A stretch of DNA of 64,000 nucleotides from Gemmatimonadaceae bacterium (GTDB lineage: Bacteria; Gemmatimonadota; Gemmatimonadetes; Gemmatimonadales; Gemmatimonadaceae): NCBI GenBank assembly GCA_016742275.1, contig JACVCD010000012.1, positions 1 to 64,000 of the forward strand. The letters run 5' to 3'. Under the pieces are notes generated by a model. That model saw only the letters and a list, made by a program, of their open reading frames with translations, did not search any database and was not told the origin of the DNA. Shown here piece by piece: positions 27,526 through 36,362 of the stretch (position 1 is the first letter of the stretch; each line of letters opens with the position of its first letter). The position numbers and the translations under genes are program-made.

Positions 27526-28169
27526 GCGCCTTCCCGGTCATTTTGTCCGCCCCGAGTGGCGGTGGAAAGACGACAATTGCCAAGCGTCTGCTGGAGCGAC
27601 GCGAGGATTTGGGTTATTCTGTGAGTTGCACCACCCGCGCTCCCCGTGAGGGGGAGGTGGATGGACGGGACTACCGGTTCCTTTCCCGGGAGGCGTTTCT
27701 CGACGCGGTTTCTCGCGGCGAGTTCGCCGAGTGGGCGGAGGTACACGGGAATCACTATGGCACGTTGCGGTCCGAGGTCGAGCGGGTGCTCGCCGCAGGT
27801 CGTCACGTGTTGATGGACATCGATGTGCAGGGCGCGCGGCAGTTCCATGCTGCGTTCCCCGATACCGTGCTGGTGTTTGTGCTGCCACCGTCGGGTGAGG
27901 TACTCAAGACCCGGTTGTCGGCGCGCAAGAGCGAGGATCGGGAGCGGTTGCTGGTGCGTCTGCGCAATGCCCGAGCCGAACTCGGGGAAGTGGGGCGCTA
28001 TCACTACGTGGTCGTGAACGACAATCTCGATCGCGCTGTGGAGCAGGTGAGTGCCATCATCGATGCGGAAGGACTGCGTCACGATCGTGTGCATGAAGTC
28101 GAGGCACAGGTCGAGGCGTTGATCGCGCAACTCGAGCAGGAAATCCACGTTTTCAGCAAGGGCGACTGA
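27522..28169 (+). CDS. gmk: Guanylate kinase
   Basis: Phosphorylates GMP to GDP with ATP. The P-loop lies in ILSAPSGGGKTTIAKRLLE; SVSCTTRAPREGEVDGRDYRFL is the GMP-binding signature; VLMDIDVQGARQF follows. At 215 residues it has the usual size. The GTG at 27522 overlaps the yicC stop, and the TGA overlaps the ATG of rpoZ. Confidence 0.97.
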   Translation: MSAFPVILSAPSGGGKTTIAKRLLERREDLGYSVSCTTRAPREGEVDGRDYRFLSREAFLDAVSRGEFAEWAEVHGNHYGTLRSEVERVLAAGRHVLMDIDVQGARQFHAAFPDTVLVFVLPPSGEVLKTRLSARKSEDRERLLVRLRNARAELGEVGRYHYVVVNDNLDRAVEQVSAIIDAEGLRHDRVHEVEAQVEALIAQLEQEIHVFSKGD

Positions 28170-28375
28170 TGCAGGTTTTCACTCCGACGGATGTGGCGAA
28201 GCACGCCACCAACAAGTACTTGAGCGTGCTCATCGCGGCCAAGTTCGCACGTGTGCTGAACGAATTCCCGCGTGATCGTTCGCTGAACGAGAAGAAGCTC
28301 ACCACGCGCGCTCTTGAAGAGCTGTCGTCGGGCGAGATCGACTACAAGGTCGTGCCGCGTCGTCGTTCGGCCTGA
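28169..28375 (+). CDS. rpoZ: DNA-directed RNA polymerase subunit omega
   Basis: The omega subunit assists folding and assembly of the beta' subunit. The 68-residue sequence contains KYLSVLIAAKFARVLNEFP and KKLTTRALEELSSGEIDYKVV, matching the omega core (helix 1 plus the 'T..Al.E...G.i.y' motif). Its placement directly after gmk (TGATG overlap) is the standard context. A GC-rich hairpin follows about 50 bases after the stop. Confidence 0.9.
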   Translation: MQVFTPTDVAKHATNKYLSVLIAAKFARVLNEFPRDRSLNEKKLTTRALEELSSGEIDYKVVPRRRSA

Positions 28376-28427
28376 GGCCACCAGCTCGGGTAACTGAGTC
28401 GGCAGTACTACAATTGGTTCGCTCAAT

Positions 28428-28466
28428 GCGCCGCGCCGTGACATTGTCCCGGCGCGGCGCCGTTTC
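28428..28466 (+). terminator. Probable terminator after rpoZ
   Basis: GCGCCGCGCCG and CGGCGCGGCGC form a perfect 11-base stem around an 11-base loop, followed by CGTTTCT. The T-run is short, but the stem is very stable. It lies between rpoZ and the glycosylase gene. Confidence 0.65.
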
Positions 28467-28533
28467 TCCCCCCGCACGGTCCGCAGCGCTGTGAGCTCCG
28501 TGTGTCGCTCCCATACCGTGCCTGGCGCCTCAC

Positions 28534-29685
28534 GTGGACGCTCGAGATAGACTGCGACGCTATCTGGAACAACGCCGCGAACTCGGTGAGTCCGAGTTCG
28601 TGCTCGATGGCATGCCAGTCGAAGACTTGCTGAAGCTGGTCGGAGCAAAGAGCACGGCACGTCGTTCGGGTGCGCGGGCGGAGGGCACGGCTCAGGCGCC
28701 GAATGAACGCGAGGTGATCGATAGCGCGATGGCGGAGCCTGCGGTCCTGCGTCCGATCGAGGACGCACCACCTCCGCCGCCCCCAGTGCCCGAAGCGCGG
28801 TTCGATCAGGGGGCGAGCACCGATTGGCGTGAGACGCTCCGTAACGCCGGGGCGATGAAGCCGTCTGCCGGAGCGCCTTCGTCGGGATCTGACTTGAGTC
28901 GTTCCGCGCCGTCAGGTGATCCGCTGGCCTCATCATCGGCACCATCTGCAGCATCATCTGCGGCATCTAGTACACCAACACCGGCACCAGCTCGATCAGG
29001 CGCGCGCGCGACGCTGCCTTCCTGGCTCGAGGCGCTCGGCATTCCTGCAGGATTCGAGGCGGGTGGAGTCGCTGTTCGCGATCTGTCTCCAGAGATTGCC
29101 GCGCTTCCGTCGCTGCAGGATGTTGCCGCGCACATTGGCGCATGCCAACGATGCGCGTTGTACAAGACCGCGCGGCATCCGGTGCCTGGTGAGGGCAACC
29201 CGCAGGCAGAGTTCCTGTGTGTTGGTGAAGCGCCTGGTGCCAACGAGGACATGCAGGGCCGTCCATTTGTCGGCGACGCCGGTCAGTTGCTGACGAAGAT
29301 TCTTTCGGCCATTCAGCTGAATCGCGAGGACGTGTTCATTCATAACGTTCTCAAACATCGTCCGCCGGGAAATCGCGATCCGTTGCCGGACGAAGTGCAT
29401 GCATGTCAGCCGTACCTGCTCCGTCAGATCGAACTCGTGCGTCCGCGCGTCATTCTGGCGCTTGGGCGATTCGCTGCGCAGACGTTGCTGCAGACGACCA
29501 CCGGTATTGGCAGCCTGCGCGGACAGATCCATCGCTTCCACGGAGTGCCACTGGTGGTCACCTATCATCCCGCGGCGCTGTTGCGCAACGAGGCGTGGAA
29601 GCGCCCGACGTGGGAAGACGTCAAACTGGCGCGTCGTGTGCTTGATGCGGCGCGCGTTGCTGAACCGACGAGATCGTCGGAGTGA
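28534..29685 (+). CDS. Uracil-DNA glycosylase, family 4-like (Fe-S), with disordered N-terminal linker
   Basis: Removes uracil from DNA in base excision repair. The catalytic domain occupies roughly residues 190-375, with [20 protein letters not shown] (first two cluster cysteines), [26 protein letters not shown] (motif A) and [16 protein letters not shown] (motif B). The third expected cysteine, in the family pattern 'NVVKCRPP', is His here ([11 protein letters not shown]); the fourth is present (HACQPYL). Residues 1-45 form a helical segment ([13 protein letters not shown]) followed by ~140 residues of Pro/Ala/Ser linker. Start is GTG 28534. It precedes dnaB by seven bases. Confidence 0.87.
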   Translation: MDARDRLRRYLEQRRELGESEFVLDGMPVEDLLKLVGAKSTARRSGARAEGTAQAPNEREVIDSAMAEPAVLRPIEDAPPPPPPVPEARFDQGASTDWRETLRNAGAMKPSAGAPSSGSDLSRSAPSGDPLASSSAPSAASSAASSTPTPAPARSGARATLPSWLEALGIPAGFEAGGVAVRDLSPEIAALPSLQDVAAHIGACQRCALYKTARHPVPGEGNPQAEFLCVGEAPGANEDMQGRPFVGDAGQLLTKILSAIQLNREDVFIHNVLKHRPPGNRDPLPDEVHACQPYLLRQIELVRPRVILALGRFAAQTLLQTTTGIGSLRGQIHRFHGVPLVVTYHPAALLRNEAWKRPTWEDVKLARRVLDAARVAEPTRSSE

Positions 29686-29692
29686 TGGACAC

Positions 29693-31222
29693 ATGACGAG
29701 TCTCGCTGTCACGACACAAGGCACGGCTGCAACGGCCGTCGCTGCGCCCACGCGCGATCCGTACAAGGAGCGTCGCCCACCCTGGTCCGAGGAAGCGGAG
29801 CAGGCCGTGTTGGGTGCCATGCTGCTCGATGCCGACGCCATTCTGCGCGCGGCCGAGCACGTGGATGACACGATGTTCTACCGCGAAGGACATCGCCGTT
29901 TGTTCCGCGCAATGTTTGCCATCACCGAACGCGGGAGTGTGGTAGACCCACTCACGTTGGCCGATGAGCTCGAGCGGCGCGGTGAGTTGGAGCACGCCGG
30001 CGGACGTGAGTATCTCGCGTTCTTGCTCGATGCCGTGCCCACGGTGGCCAACGTGGAGTACCACGCGCGTATCGTGAAGGAGAAGGCGCTCATGCGCCGC
30101 CTGATCGAAGTGAGCACGGAGATCGTGCAGGAAGCGTTTGAAGGACGCACTACTGCCACGGACCTGCTCGACAACGCCGAGTCCCGCATCTTCGGCCTTG
30201 GGCAGAGCAAGGAGAAGGGCGGCTTCGCGCGCATCAAGGAGTTGTTGTGGCCGGCCATGGAGAAGCTTGAGCTGTTGGCCCAGCGCGATCAGGCCATCAC
30301 GGGTTGTCCGACGGGCTTTACCGAACTCGATCACATGACGTCGGGCTTTCAGCCAGCCGACCTCATCATCGTGGCCGCGCGTCCGTCCATGGGCAAAACG
30401 GCGTTCACGCTCAACATCGCGCAGCATGCGGCTATCACGGCCAAGGTGCCGGTGGCGTTCTTCTCGCTCGAAATGAGCAAGGAGTCGCTGGTGCAGCGTA
30501 TGCTGGCAGCGGAAGCGCTCATCGATGCGCAGGCGTTGCGTAAAGGTGGTAGGGCGCTCGACGAATCGATGCCACGTTTGGCGCAGGCCGCTGGTATTCT
30601 GAGCCATGCGCCCATCTTCATCGACGACACTCCCGGTATCACGCTGCTCGACATGCGGGCCAAGGCCCGTCGTCTCAAGGCCGAACACGATCTCGGTCTC
30701 ATCATTGTGGACTACCTGCAGCTCATGACGGGTCCGGCCGGCGTGGAGAATCGTCAGCAGGAAGTGTCGCAGATCTCGCGTGGCCTCAAGGCGCTCGCGA
30801 AGGAACTGGGTGTGCCTGTTGTTGCTCTTTCGCAGCTCTCACGTGCGCCTGAACAGCGAACGGGTGATGACAAGGGTCGCCCGCAGCTCTCCGACCTTCG
30901 AGAATCGGGTGCCATCGAGCAGGACGCCGACGTCATCATGTTCATCTTCCGGCAAGAGGTGTATGCCGAGCGTGATGAGAATGGTCGACTCAAGGATCCC
31001 TCGCTCGAGGGCCGTGCGGAAATCATCATCGGCAAACAGCGTAACGGCCCGATTGGTAGCGCACGTCTCTACTTCCATAAGCAGTACACCCGGTTCGACA
31101 ATTTCTCGAATCGTCAGGAGTTTGGTGGCGGAGGAGGTGGTGGTGGTGGTGGCGGTGGTGGCTACGGCGGTCCCAAGTTGATGAAGGGATCCGACGACGA
31201 TTTCAGCGGCACGCCGTTCTGA
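29693..31222 (+). CDS. dnaB: Replicative DNA helicase DnaB
   Basis: The hexameric 5'-3' helicase at the replication fork. The N-terminal primase-interacting domain opens PPWSEEAEQAVLGAMLLDADAI; the RecA-like domain has ARPSMGKTAFTLNIA (Walker A), LGLIIVDYLQLM (Walker B), LSQLSRAPEQR and ADVIMFIFRQEVY. The ATG at 29693 gives 509 residues; the track's earlier start lies inside the glycosylase gene. The C-terminus is unusual: a run of about 13 glycines, YGGPKLMKG, then SDDDFSGTPF, resembling the acidic -PF tip of SSB. radA follows after 11 bases. Confidence 0.96.
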   Translation: MTSLAVTTQGTAATAVAAPTRDPYKERRPPWSEEAEQAVLGAMLLDADAILRAAEHVDDTMFYREGHRRLFRAMFAITERGSVVDPLTLADELERRGELEHAGGREYLAFLLDAVPTVANVEYHARIVKEKALMRRLIEVSTEIVQEAFEGRTTATDLLDNAESRIFGLGQSKEKGGFARIKELLWPAMEKLELLAQRDQAITGCPTGFTELDHMTSGFQPADLIIVAARPSMGKTAFTLNIAQHAAITAKVPVAFFSLEMSKESLVQRMLAAEALIDAQALRKGGRALDESMPRLAQAAGILSHAPIFIDDTPGITLLDMRAKARRLKAEHDLGLIIVDYLQLMTGPAGVENRQQEVSQISRGLKALAKELGVPVVALSQLSRAPEQRTGDDKGRPQLSDLRESGAIEQDADVIMFIFRQEVYAERDENGRLKDPSLEGRAEIIIGKQRNGPIGSARLYFHKQYTRFDNFSNRQEFGGGGGGGGGGGGGYGGPKLMKGSDDDFSGTPF

Positions 31223-31233
31223 TCGCGAGCGTC

Positions 31234-32631
31234 ATGGCCAAAGCGCGTTCGGTGTATCGCTGCACAGAGTGTGGCGCCGAGTATCCCAAGTGGGCGGGAC
31301 GTTGCGAGTCGTGCGGGGCGTGGAACACGCTTGGTGAGGAGGTCGTTTCAGTCGTTCCGACCAGCAAGCGGACAGCAGCACGCGCCGCAGCTGGTGTTGC
31401 AGCACCGACGGTGACGCTTGGCCGTGTGCACACGACCGAAACACCACGGTGGCGCACTGGGCTCGACGAATTCGATTTCGTGCTCGGCGGCGGCATCGTG
31501 CCGGGCAGCATGGTGCTTGTGGGTGGTGAACCTGGCATCGGCAAGAGCACATTGTTGCTGCAGGTCGCTGCACGACTTGAGTCTGCGGGTTTGTCCACGC
31601 TATACGTATCGGGCGAAGAGAGCGCGCTGCAGGTGCGATTGCGCGCCGATCGTCTGGCAGAAGATGCTGCCGCCGTCTCACTGCTTACGGAGACATCACT
31701 CGAAACGATTCTCGCTTCGGCTGCGCAGCCCACGTCTGATGGGCGACGCGCGCAGGTGCTGATTGTCGACTCCATTCAGACTGTGCACACGGAACTATTG
31801 GAGGGTGCACCGGGCAATGTAGGGCAGGTGCGCGAATGCGCGGCGCGGTTGATGCGTTTTGCCAAGGATACCAACACCACGGTGTTCGTGATTGGTCATG
31901 TCACGAAAGGCGGTGGCATTGCCGGTCCCAAGACGTTGGAACACATCGTCGATACGGTGCTGTATTTCGAGGGTGACGGCACACTCGATCATCGGGTACT
32001 CCGAGCAACGAAGAATCGTTTCGGCAGTGTCGACGAAATCGGTGTATTCCGCATGGTTGGCACCGGACTCATTCCCGTTGAGAATCCGTCTGCGCTGTTC
32101 CTGGGTGATCGTCGTGACGTGGCCAGCGGCAGTGCGGTGTGCGCGTTGATGGAGGGCACGCGCCCTGTACTCGTGGAAGTACAGGCGCTGGCGGCGCGCG
32201 CCGGATTTGGCACACCACAGCGTGTGGCGAATGGCATCGATAGTCGGCGTCTGGCTTTGTTGCTTGCCGTGCTCGACAAGCGCGGCGGCTTTTCCTGCGC
32301 GCAGCTCGACGTGTTCTGCAACGTGGTTGGCGGCATGCGGGTGCAGGAGCCCAGTGTCGACCTCGCGGTGGTTTCGGCTCTGGCATCGAGTGTGGTTGAC
32401 CGCCCACTTCCGGCGCAGGCGATCTTTTTGGGCGAACTCGGACTTGGTGGAGAGGTGAGACCGGTGTCGCAGGTTGAGCGACGTCTCGCTGAGGCCGCCA
32501 AGCTGGGCATGACTACCGCATTTCTGTCTGACCGTGCCATTCCGCGACGTGCGCCAGCTGACATGCAACTGATCGGTGTGCGTACGCTGAGTGAAGTATT
32601 GCAACGCACGTTGGGCAAGGACGCGGCATGA
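31234..32631 (+). CDS. radA: DNA repair protein RadA (Sms)
   Basis: A DnaB-like hexameric ATPase promoting branch migration in recombination. The zinc finger YRCTECGAEYPKWAGRCESCGAWNT is N-terminal; the RecA core has GGEPGIGKSTLLLQV (Walker A), VLIVDSIQTV (Walker B) and the RadA-specific KNRFG motif (RATKNRFGSVDEIGVFRM). A Lon-like C-terminal domain follows (EPSVDLAVVSALASS; FLGELGLGGEVRPVSQVERRL). 465 residues, standard. It follows dnaB closely and precedes ispD. Confidence 0.96.
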   Translation: MAKARSVYRCTECGAEYPKWAGRCESCGAWNTLGEEVVSVVPTSKRTAARAAAGVAAPTVTLGRVHTTETPRWRTGLDEFDFVLGGGIVPGSMVLVGGEPGIGKSTLLLQVAARLESAGLSTLYVSGEESALQVRLRADRLAEDAAAVSLLTETSLETILASAAQPTSDGRRAQVLIVDSIQTVHTELLEGAPGNVGQVRECAARLMRFAKDTNTTVFVIGHVTKGGGIAGPKTLEHIVDTVLYFEGDGTLDHRVLRATKNRFGSVDEIGVFRMVGTGLIPVENPSALFLGDRRDVASGSAVCALMEGTRPVLVEVQALAARAGFGTPQRVANGIDSRRLALLLAVLDKRGGFSCAQLDVFCNVVGGMRVQEPSVDLAVVSALASSVVDRPLPAQAIFLGELGLGGEVRPVSQVERRLAEAAKLGMTTAFLSDRAIPRRAPADMQLIGVRTLSEVLQRTLGKDAA

Positions 32632-32641
32632 CGAGAACCGG

Positions 32642-33457
32642 ATGACCGATCACAACGATTCAACTCACAACGATTCAGCAGCACAGGACGCGCCCATACC
32701 TCCGCGACGGATCATTCCGCCGCCGGCAGTGGCTTCCCGCGGAGAGGGGAAGCGGTCCGAGGATGGTGTTGTACGGGATGTGGGTGTTGTGATCGTAGCT
32801 GGTGGTTCAGGTACGCGTACTGGCAGCGCAGAACTCAAGCAATTCCGTTGGGTATCCGGGAAACCAGCGTTGTTGCACAGCGTGCAGGCGTTCATGGCGC
32901 GACCCGATGTGGCTGTCGTGGTGGTGGTGCTGCCCAAGGCTTACGCGGCCGATCCACCGCCCTGGCTTTTCCAGTGCGACGTCGATCGACTGCTGGTGTC
33001 TGTTGGCGGACGTGAGCGTCATGAGAGCGTCGTGAACGGTCTCGAGGACCTTCCGGAAGAAGTCACTATTGCGGTCGTGCATGATGCCGCGCGTCCTCTG
33101 GTGACGGATGCCACCATCGATCGCGTGATTGCCGCTGCGCGTGAAGGGCAAGGTGCCGTCGCGGCGCTTCCAGTGGTCGATACGCTGAAGGAAGTCGACG
33201 CTGATGGCCGCATCGTGCGCACGGTCGATCGCACGCATCTCTGGCGCGCACAAACGCCGCAGGCGTTTCCACGGCTCATGATCGAGCAGGCGCATATTGC
33301 GGCGCGGCGCGATGGTGTGGGAGCAACGGATGACGCGGCGCTATGCGAACGCCTTGGATTGCCCGTGGTGGTGGTGCGCGGCAGTGAACGTGGACTCAAG
33401 ATCACTGAGGAAGCGGATTTTGCGCGCGCGGATGCGTTGAGTTTGCTCGCTGAGTAG
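32642..33457 (+). CDS. ispD: 2-C-methyl-D-erythritol 4-phosphate cytidylyltransferase
   Basis: The third step of the MEP isoprenoid pathway, making CDP-methylerythritol from MEP and CTP. VVIVAGGSGTRTGSAELKQFRWVSGKPALLHSVQAF is the nucleotide-binding N-terminal loop, VVVVVLP follows, and VAVVHDAARPLVTDATIDRVI, VDRTHLWRAQTPQAF and the late ATDDAALCERLG are family motifs. The ATG at 32642 gives 271 residues; the first ~45 are a polar, Pro-rich extension absent from most homologues. The ispF gene often found next to it is not in the window. Confidence 0.93.
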   Translation: MTDHNDSTHNDSAAQDAPIPPRRIIPPPAVASRGEGKRSEDGVVRDVGVVIVAGGSGTRTGSAELKQFRWVSGKPALLHSVQAFMARPDVAVVVVVLPKAYAADPPPWLFQCDVDRLLVSVGGRERHESVVNGLEDLPEEVTIAVVHDAARPLVTDATIDRVIAAAREGQGAVAALPVVDTLKEVDADGRIVRTVDRTHLWRAQTPQAFPRLMIEQAHIAARRDGVGATDDAALCERLGLPVVVVRGSERGLKITEEADFARADALSLLAE

Positions 33458-33464
33458 AAAGAAC

Positions 33465-34139
33465 GTGAATTCAGCGAACGCGCGGTCGACACCATTCTGG
33501 TCACCTGCCGAAGTTGATGCGGCAGTGCGTGAAGCCATTCTGCATCTCGAGAATCGTGGAGTGTTGGCCTATCCCACGGAAACGGTGTACGGCTTTGGTA
33601 CGGCGGTGGATCACGAATCGGTGGAAACACTGGTGCGCATGAAGGGACGGCCTCCTGGCAAGCCGTTTCTGCTGCTCATTGCCCATCCGTCGCAGATCGC
33701 GCGGCTCGATCTACACCTGCCCACGTATGCGGCCCACTTGTCTGCCCGGTTCTGGCCGGGACCGCTGACCCTGGTGTTGCCTGGCGGTGACAAACGGGTT
33801 TCTCCCCGCCTGCGCGGTCCGGAAGGTGGTGTAGCGGTGCGCTGGACACCACACGAGCCGCTGCAGCGACTCTTGCACGCCTATGGCGAGCCAATCACCA
33901 GCACGAGTGCGAATCGTCCCGGTGTGCCGCCTGCGACCATGGCCAGCGAGATTCTCGAGCAGTGGCCTGACATGATTCATCGTGGCATCCTCCATGTACT
34001 CGATGGCGGCCGACTTGCTCCTTCGCCGCCGAGCACCGTAGTGGACTGTACAGGACGCCGGCCGCGGGTCATTCGGCCTGGTGTACTGAGTGCCTCGGTG
34101 CTGCGCGACGTGGTGCCGGACCTCATCGGAGATCGCTGA
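33465..34139 (+). CDS. tsaC: Threonylcarbamoyl-AMP synthase (Sua5/YrdC/TsaC family)
   Basis: Makes threonylcarbamoyl-AMP for the t6A37 modification of ANN-decoding tRNAs. Family stretches are GVLAYPTETVYGFGTAVDHESVETLVRMKGRPPGKPFLLLIAH (containing the KxR...KP site), FWPGPLTLVLPGG, and TSTSANRPGVPP. The 224-residue length lacks the extra Sua5 C-terminal domain, so YrdC/TsaC-type. The GTG at 33465 is seven bases after ispD. A low-molecular-weight phosphatase gene follows one base after the stop, a pairing also seen in Firmicutes (sua5-ywlE). Confidence 0.93.
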   Translation: MNSANARSTPFWSPAEVDAAVREAILHLENRGVLAYPTETVYGFGTAVDHESVETLVRMKGRPPGKPFLLLIAHPSQIARLDLHLPTYAAHLSARFWPGPLTLVLPGGDKRVSPRLRGPEGGVAVRWTPHEPLQRLLHAYGEPITSTSANRPGVPPATMASEILEQWPDMIHRGILHVLDGGRLAPSPPSTVVDCTGRRPRVIRPGVLSASVLRDVVPDLIGDR

Positions 34140-34140
34140 C

Positions 34141-34605
34141 ATGCACATTCTGTTCGTCTGCACGGGTAATACGTGTCGGAGTCCGATGGCCGAAGCCATC
34201 ACGCGTCGTCTGATTGCGCAGCGCGGACTCTCCGATATGCATGTGGAGAGCGCCGGTACAAGTGCCTGGCCCGACGCGCCTGCATCAGATGGCGCGCTGC
34301 TTGTGGCACTGGAACGCGGCATGGATCTCAGTATGCATCGCGCTCGGCAGTTGTCGCCGGAAATCGTGGCCGGTGCTGATCTGATTTTCACCATGGGGCC
34401 GCATCACCTCGAGCGGGTGCAGGCATTGGGCGGTATGGGCCGCGCGCATCTGGTGACCGCGTATGCCGGCAACGACCCGCGTCCGGTCAGTGATCCGTTC
34501 GGTGGTGACCTGGGTGTCTATCGCGCCACAGCTGAAGAACTCGAGCAGGAGATCAGCGCGATTCTGGATAAAGTGGCAGCCGATCGCGCCAATCCCTCCC
34601 GTTAG
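34141..34605 (+). CDS. Low-molecular-weight phosphatase, YwlE-like (possible protein arginine phosphatase)
   Basis: The catalytic P-loop is FVCTGNTCRSPMAEAI at residues 5-20, with the general-acid Asp in SDPFGGDLGVYR. The Thr in CTGNTCRS is the residue that makes B. subtilis YwlE selective for phosphoarginine; tyrosine phosphatases of the family usually have Ile/Leu there. The ATG at 34141 gives 154 residues; the track's start at 34090 overlaps tsaC. The sua5/tsaC-ywlE order is as in Bacillus. No McsB-type arginine kinase is in the window, so the substrate claim is inference. Confidence 0.85.
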   Translation: MHILFVCTGNTCRSPMAEAITRRLIAQRGLSDMHVESAGTSAWPDAPASDGALLVALERGMDLSMHRARQLSPEIVAGADLIFTMGPHHLERVQALGGMGRAHLVTAYAGNDPRPVSDPFGGDLGVYRATAEELEQEISAILDKVAADRANPSR

Positions 34606-34619
34606 TTCGCGCGATAGAC

Positions 34620-35498
34620 ATGTCGATACCATGGGGTGGGTTTGTCATTCTGGGGCATCCAGTCGCGCACTCGCTCTCGCCAACATTTCAGAATGCGGCC
34701 CTCGAGGCCATTGGCGCACGGCAGCAATACGAGCGTCTCGATGTGCCACCTGCTGCACTGGCGCAGACTGTGGCGACGCTCGGTGTGCATCGTATTGCCG
34801 GCAACGTCACCATTCCGCATAAGGAAGCAATGGCCGGACTGGCGTCACGATTGACCGAAACGGCGCAGGCCACCGGAGCGGTGAACACGTTCTGGTGGGA
34901 TGCTGAAGGGTTGGTGGGTCACAACACCGATGTCCTCGGCGCGGAGGCTACGATACGCGCCTTGCTGCCAAATGGCGCTCAAGGACCGGTGGTCGTGCTC
35001 GGTGCGGGAGGCAGCAGTGCTGCTGTGTTGCATGCGCTGCGGCTTTGCGGGTGTAGTGACGTGCACATGGTTGCTCGCACGCCGGCTCGGGCAACTGCGT
35101 TGCTTGAACGCATGACAATATCGGGGGCCGTGCACGCAGAGGACGCAACAGGAGCACTCGCTCCGGCACTTCTCAGTGTGCTGCAGGATGCCGCGCTGGT
35201 CGTGAACTGCACGCCCGTTGGACTTTCTGGAGATCAGCAACCCATCGCGCTCGATGCCATTGGCACGCAGGCCGCGATCTTCGATCTGGTCTATCGTCGA
35301 ACCGGAACGGCTTGGGTACGTGAAGCGCAGCACCAGCAGCGTCGTGCAGAAGACGGCATGCGCATGTTGGTGGAGCAGGGGGCTGCGGCGTTTGAAGCGT
35401 GGACCGGTGTCGCGGCGCCGCGAGACGTCATGTGGCGAGCACTTGGCGGGACGGTGCCTGATGCGCAGACTCCGCGCATGTTGGCGCCGACAACCTGA
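34620..35498 (+). CDS. aroE: Shikimate dehydrogenase (NADP+)
   Basis: The fourth step of the shikimate pathway, reducing 3-dehydroshikimate. The N-terminal substrate domain has FVILGHPVAHSLSPTFQNAAL and GNVTIPHKEAM (catalytic Lys), then ATGAVNTFWW and LVGHNTDVLGA (catalytic Asp). The Rossmann loop is VVVLGAGGSSAAVLHAL, followed by MVARTPARATAL with the Arg/Thr typical of NADP binding. 292 residues, standard. comF follows. Confidence 0.94.
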   Translation: MSIPWGGFVILGHPVAHSLSPTFQNAALEAIGARQQYERLDVPPAALAQTVATLGVHRIAGNVTIPHKEAMAGLASRLTETAQATGAVNTFWWDAEGLVGHNTDVLGAEATIRALLPNGAQGPVVVLGAGGSSAAVLHALRLCGCSDVHMVARTPARATALLERMTISGAVHAEDATGALAPALLSVLQDAALVVNCTPVGLSGDQQPIALDAIGTQAAIFDLVYRRTGTAWVREAQHQQRRAEDGMRMLVEQGAAAFEAWTGVAAPRDVMWRALGGTVPDAQTPRMLAPTT

Positions 35499-35520
35499 CA
35501 CACGTCGCAACGAGCGTCAG

Positions 35521-36333
35521 GTGACGATCACGCCCAGTCTGCCGCGGAGTCTGTCGCAGGGATTGCTGCAACTCCTGCTACCTGCCGCATGTGCCATCTG
35601 TCGTGCGCCCCATGAGCCTGATGCCGACGGCATTGTCTGTGGCGCGTGTGTATCGCGTCTCGTTCCGCTCACGATGCCGCAGTGCGGGCGCTGTGGCCAT
35701 CCGCGCTATTCATTGGCCGTTCCGCTCCCAGCAGCCGCACCGGGGGAGCAGGTGGTTGGTACGCCAGCCTGTGCATGGTGCGCTCGACTGCATCCGGCCA
35801 TGCGGGCCGTTCGGTCGGTGGCGCGCATGGACACGGGTACAGGAGCAGATCTGGTGCACGCACTCAAGTATCAGGGATGGTCACGCGTGGCTCCGGCCAT
35901 GGCTCGACGTATGGCGCGCCTAGCGTGGCCCGAGGACGTCGTGACGGAACGGGCCGCCCTGATACCGGTTCCGCTCTCCCGGGAACGGCGGCGGCAGCGG
36001 GGATACAATCAGGCGGAGTTGCTGGCTCGTGCGCTGGCGCCACACTGGGAGTGTCCGGTCTGGAACGATGTGCTCGTGCGCACCCGCGATACCCAGTCCC
36101 AAGTGCGGTTGACACCATCAGAGCGAGCGGGCAACGTTTCACGGGCATTTGCCGTGCCGACAGGCCGGCAGGTGCAGCTGCGCGGACGACACCTCGTGCT
36201 GGTGGATGACGTCATCACGACCGCCGCGACGCTCAATGCCGCAGCCGACGCCCTCGTGGCGGGCGGCGCGCGCATTATCAGTTGTGTGACCTTCGGGCGA
36301 GCGCCGGATCCCGGCGATCGCGCCATTTCCTGA
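35521..36333 (+). CDS. comF: ComF-family protein (amidophosphoribosyltransferase-like)
   Basis: A homologue of ComF, needed for DNA uptake in naturally competent bacteria, with a phosphoribosyltransferase fold. N-terminal zinc cysteines lie in CAICRAP, CGACVSRL, CGRCGHPR and CAWCARLHP. HALKYQG, VPLSRERRRQRGYNQAELLARAL and the PRPP-site HLVLVDDVITTAATLNAA are the family signature. Start: the GTG at 35521 gives 270 residues and avoids overlap; the ATG at 35461 would add 20 basic residues and overlap aroE by 38 bases. No other competence genes are visible. Confidence 0.87.
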   Translation: MTITPSLPRSLSQGLLQLLLPAACAICRAPHEPDADGIVCGACVSRLVPLTMPQCGRCGHPRYSLAVPLPAAAPGEQVVGTPACAWCARLHPAMRAVRSVARMDTGTGADLVHALKYQGWSRVAPAMARRMARLAWPEDVVTERAALIPVPLSRERRRQRGYNQAELLARALAPHWECPVWNDVLVRTRDTQSQVRLTPSERAGNVSRAFAVPTGRQVQLRGRHLVLVDDVITTAATLNAAADALVAGGARIISCVTFGRAPDPGDRAIS

Positions 36334-36362
36334 CTTCGTTCTTTTTCCGGATCTGACACGAC

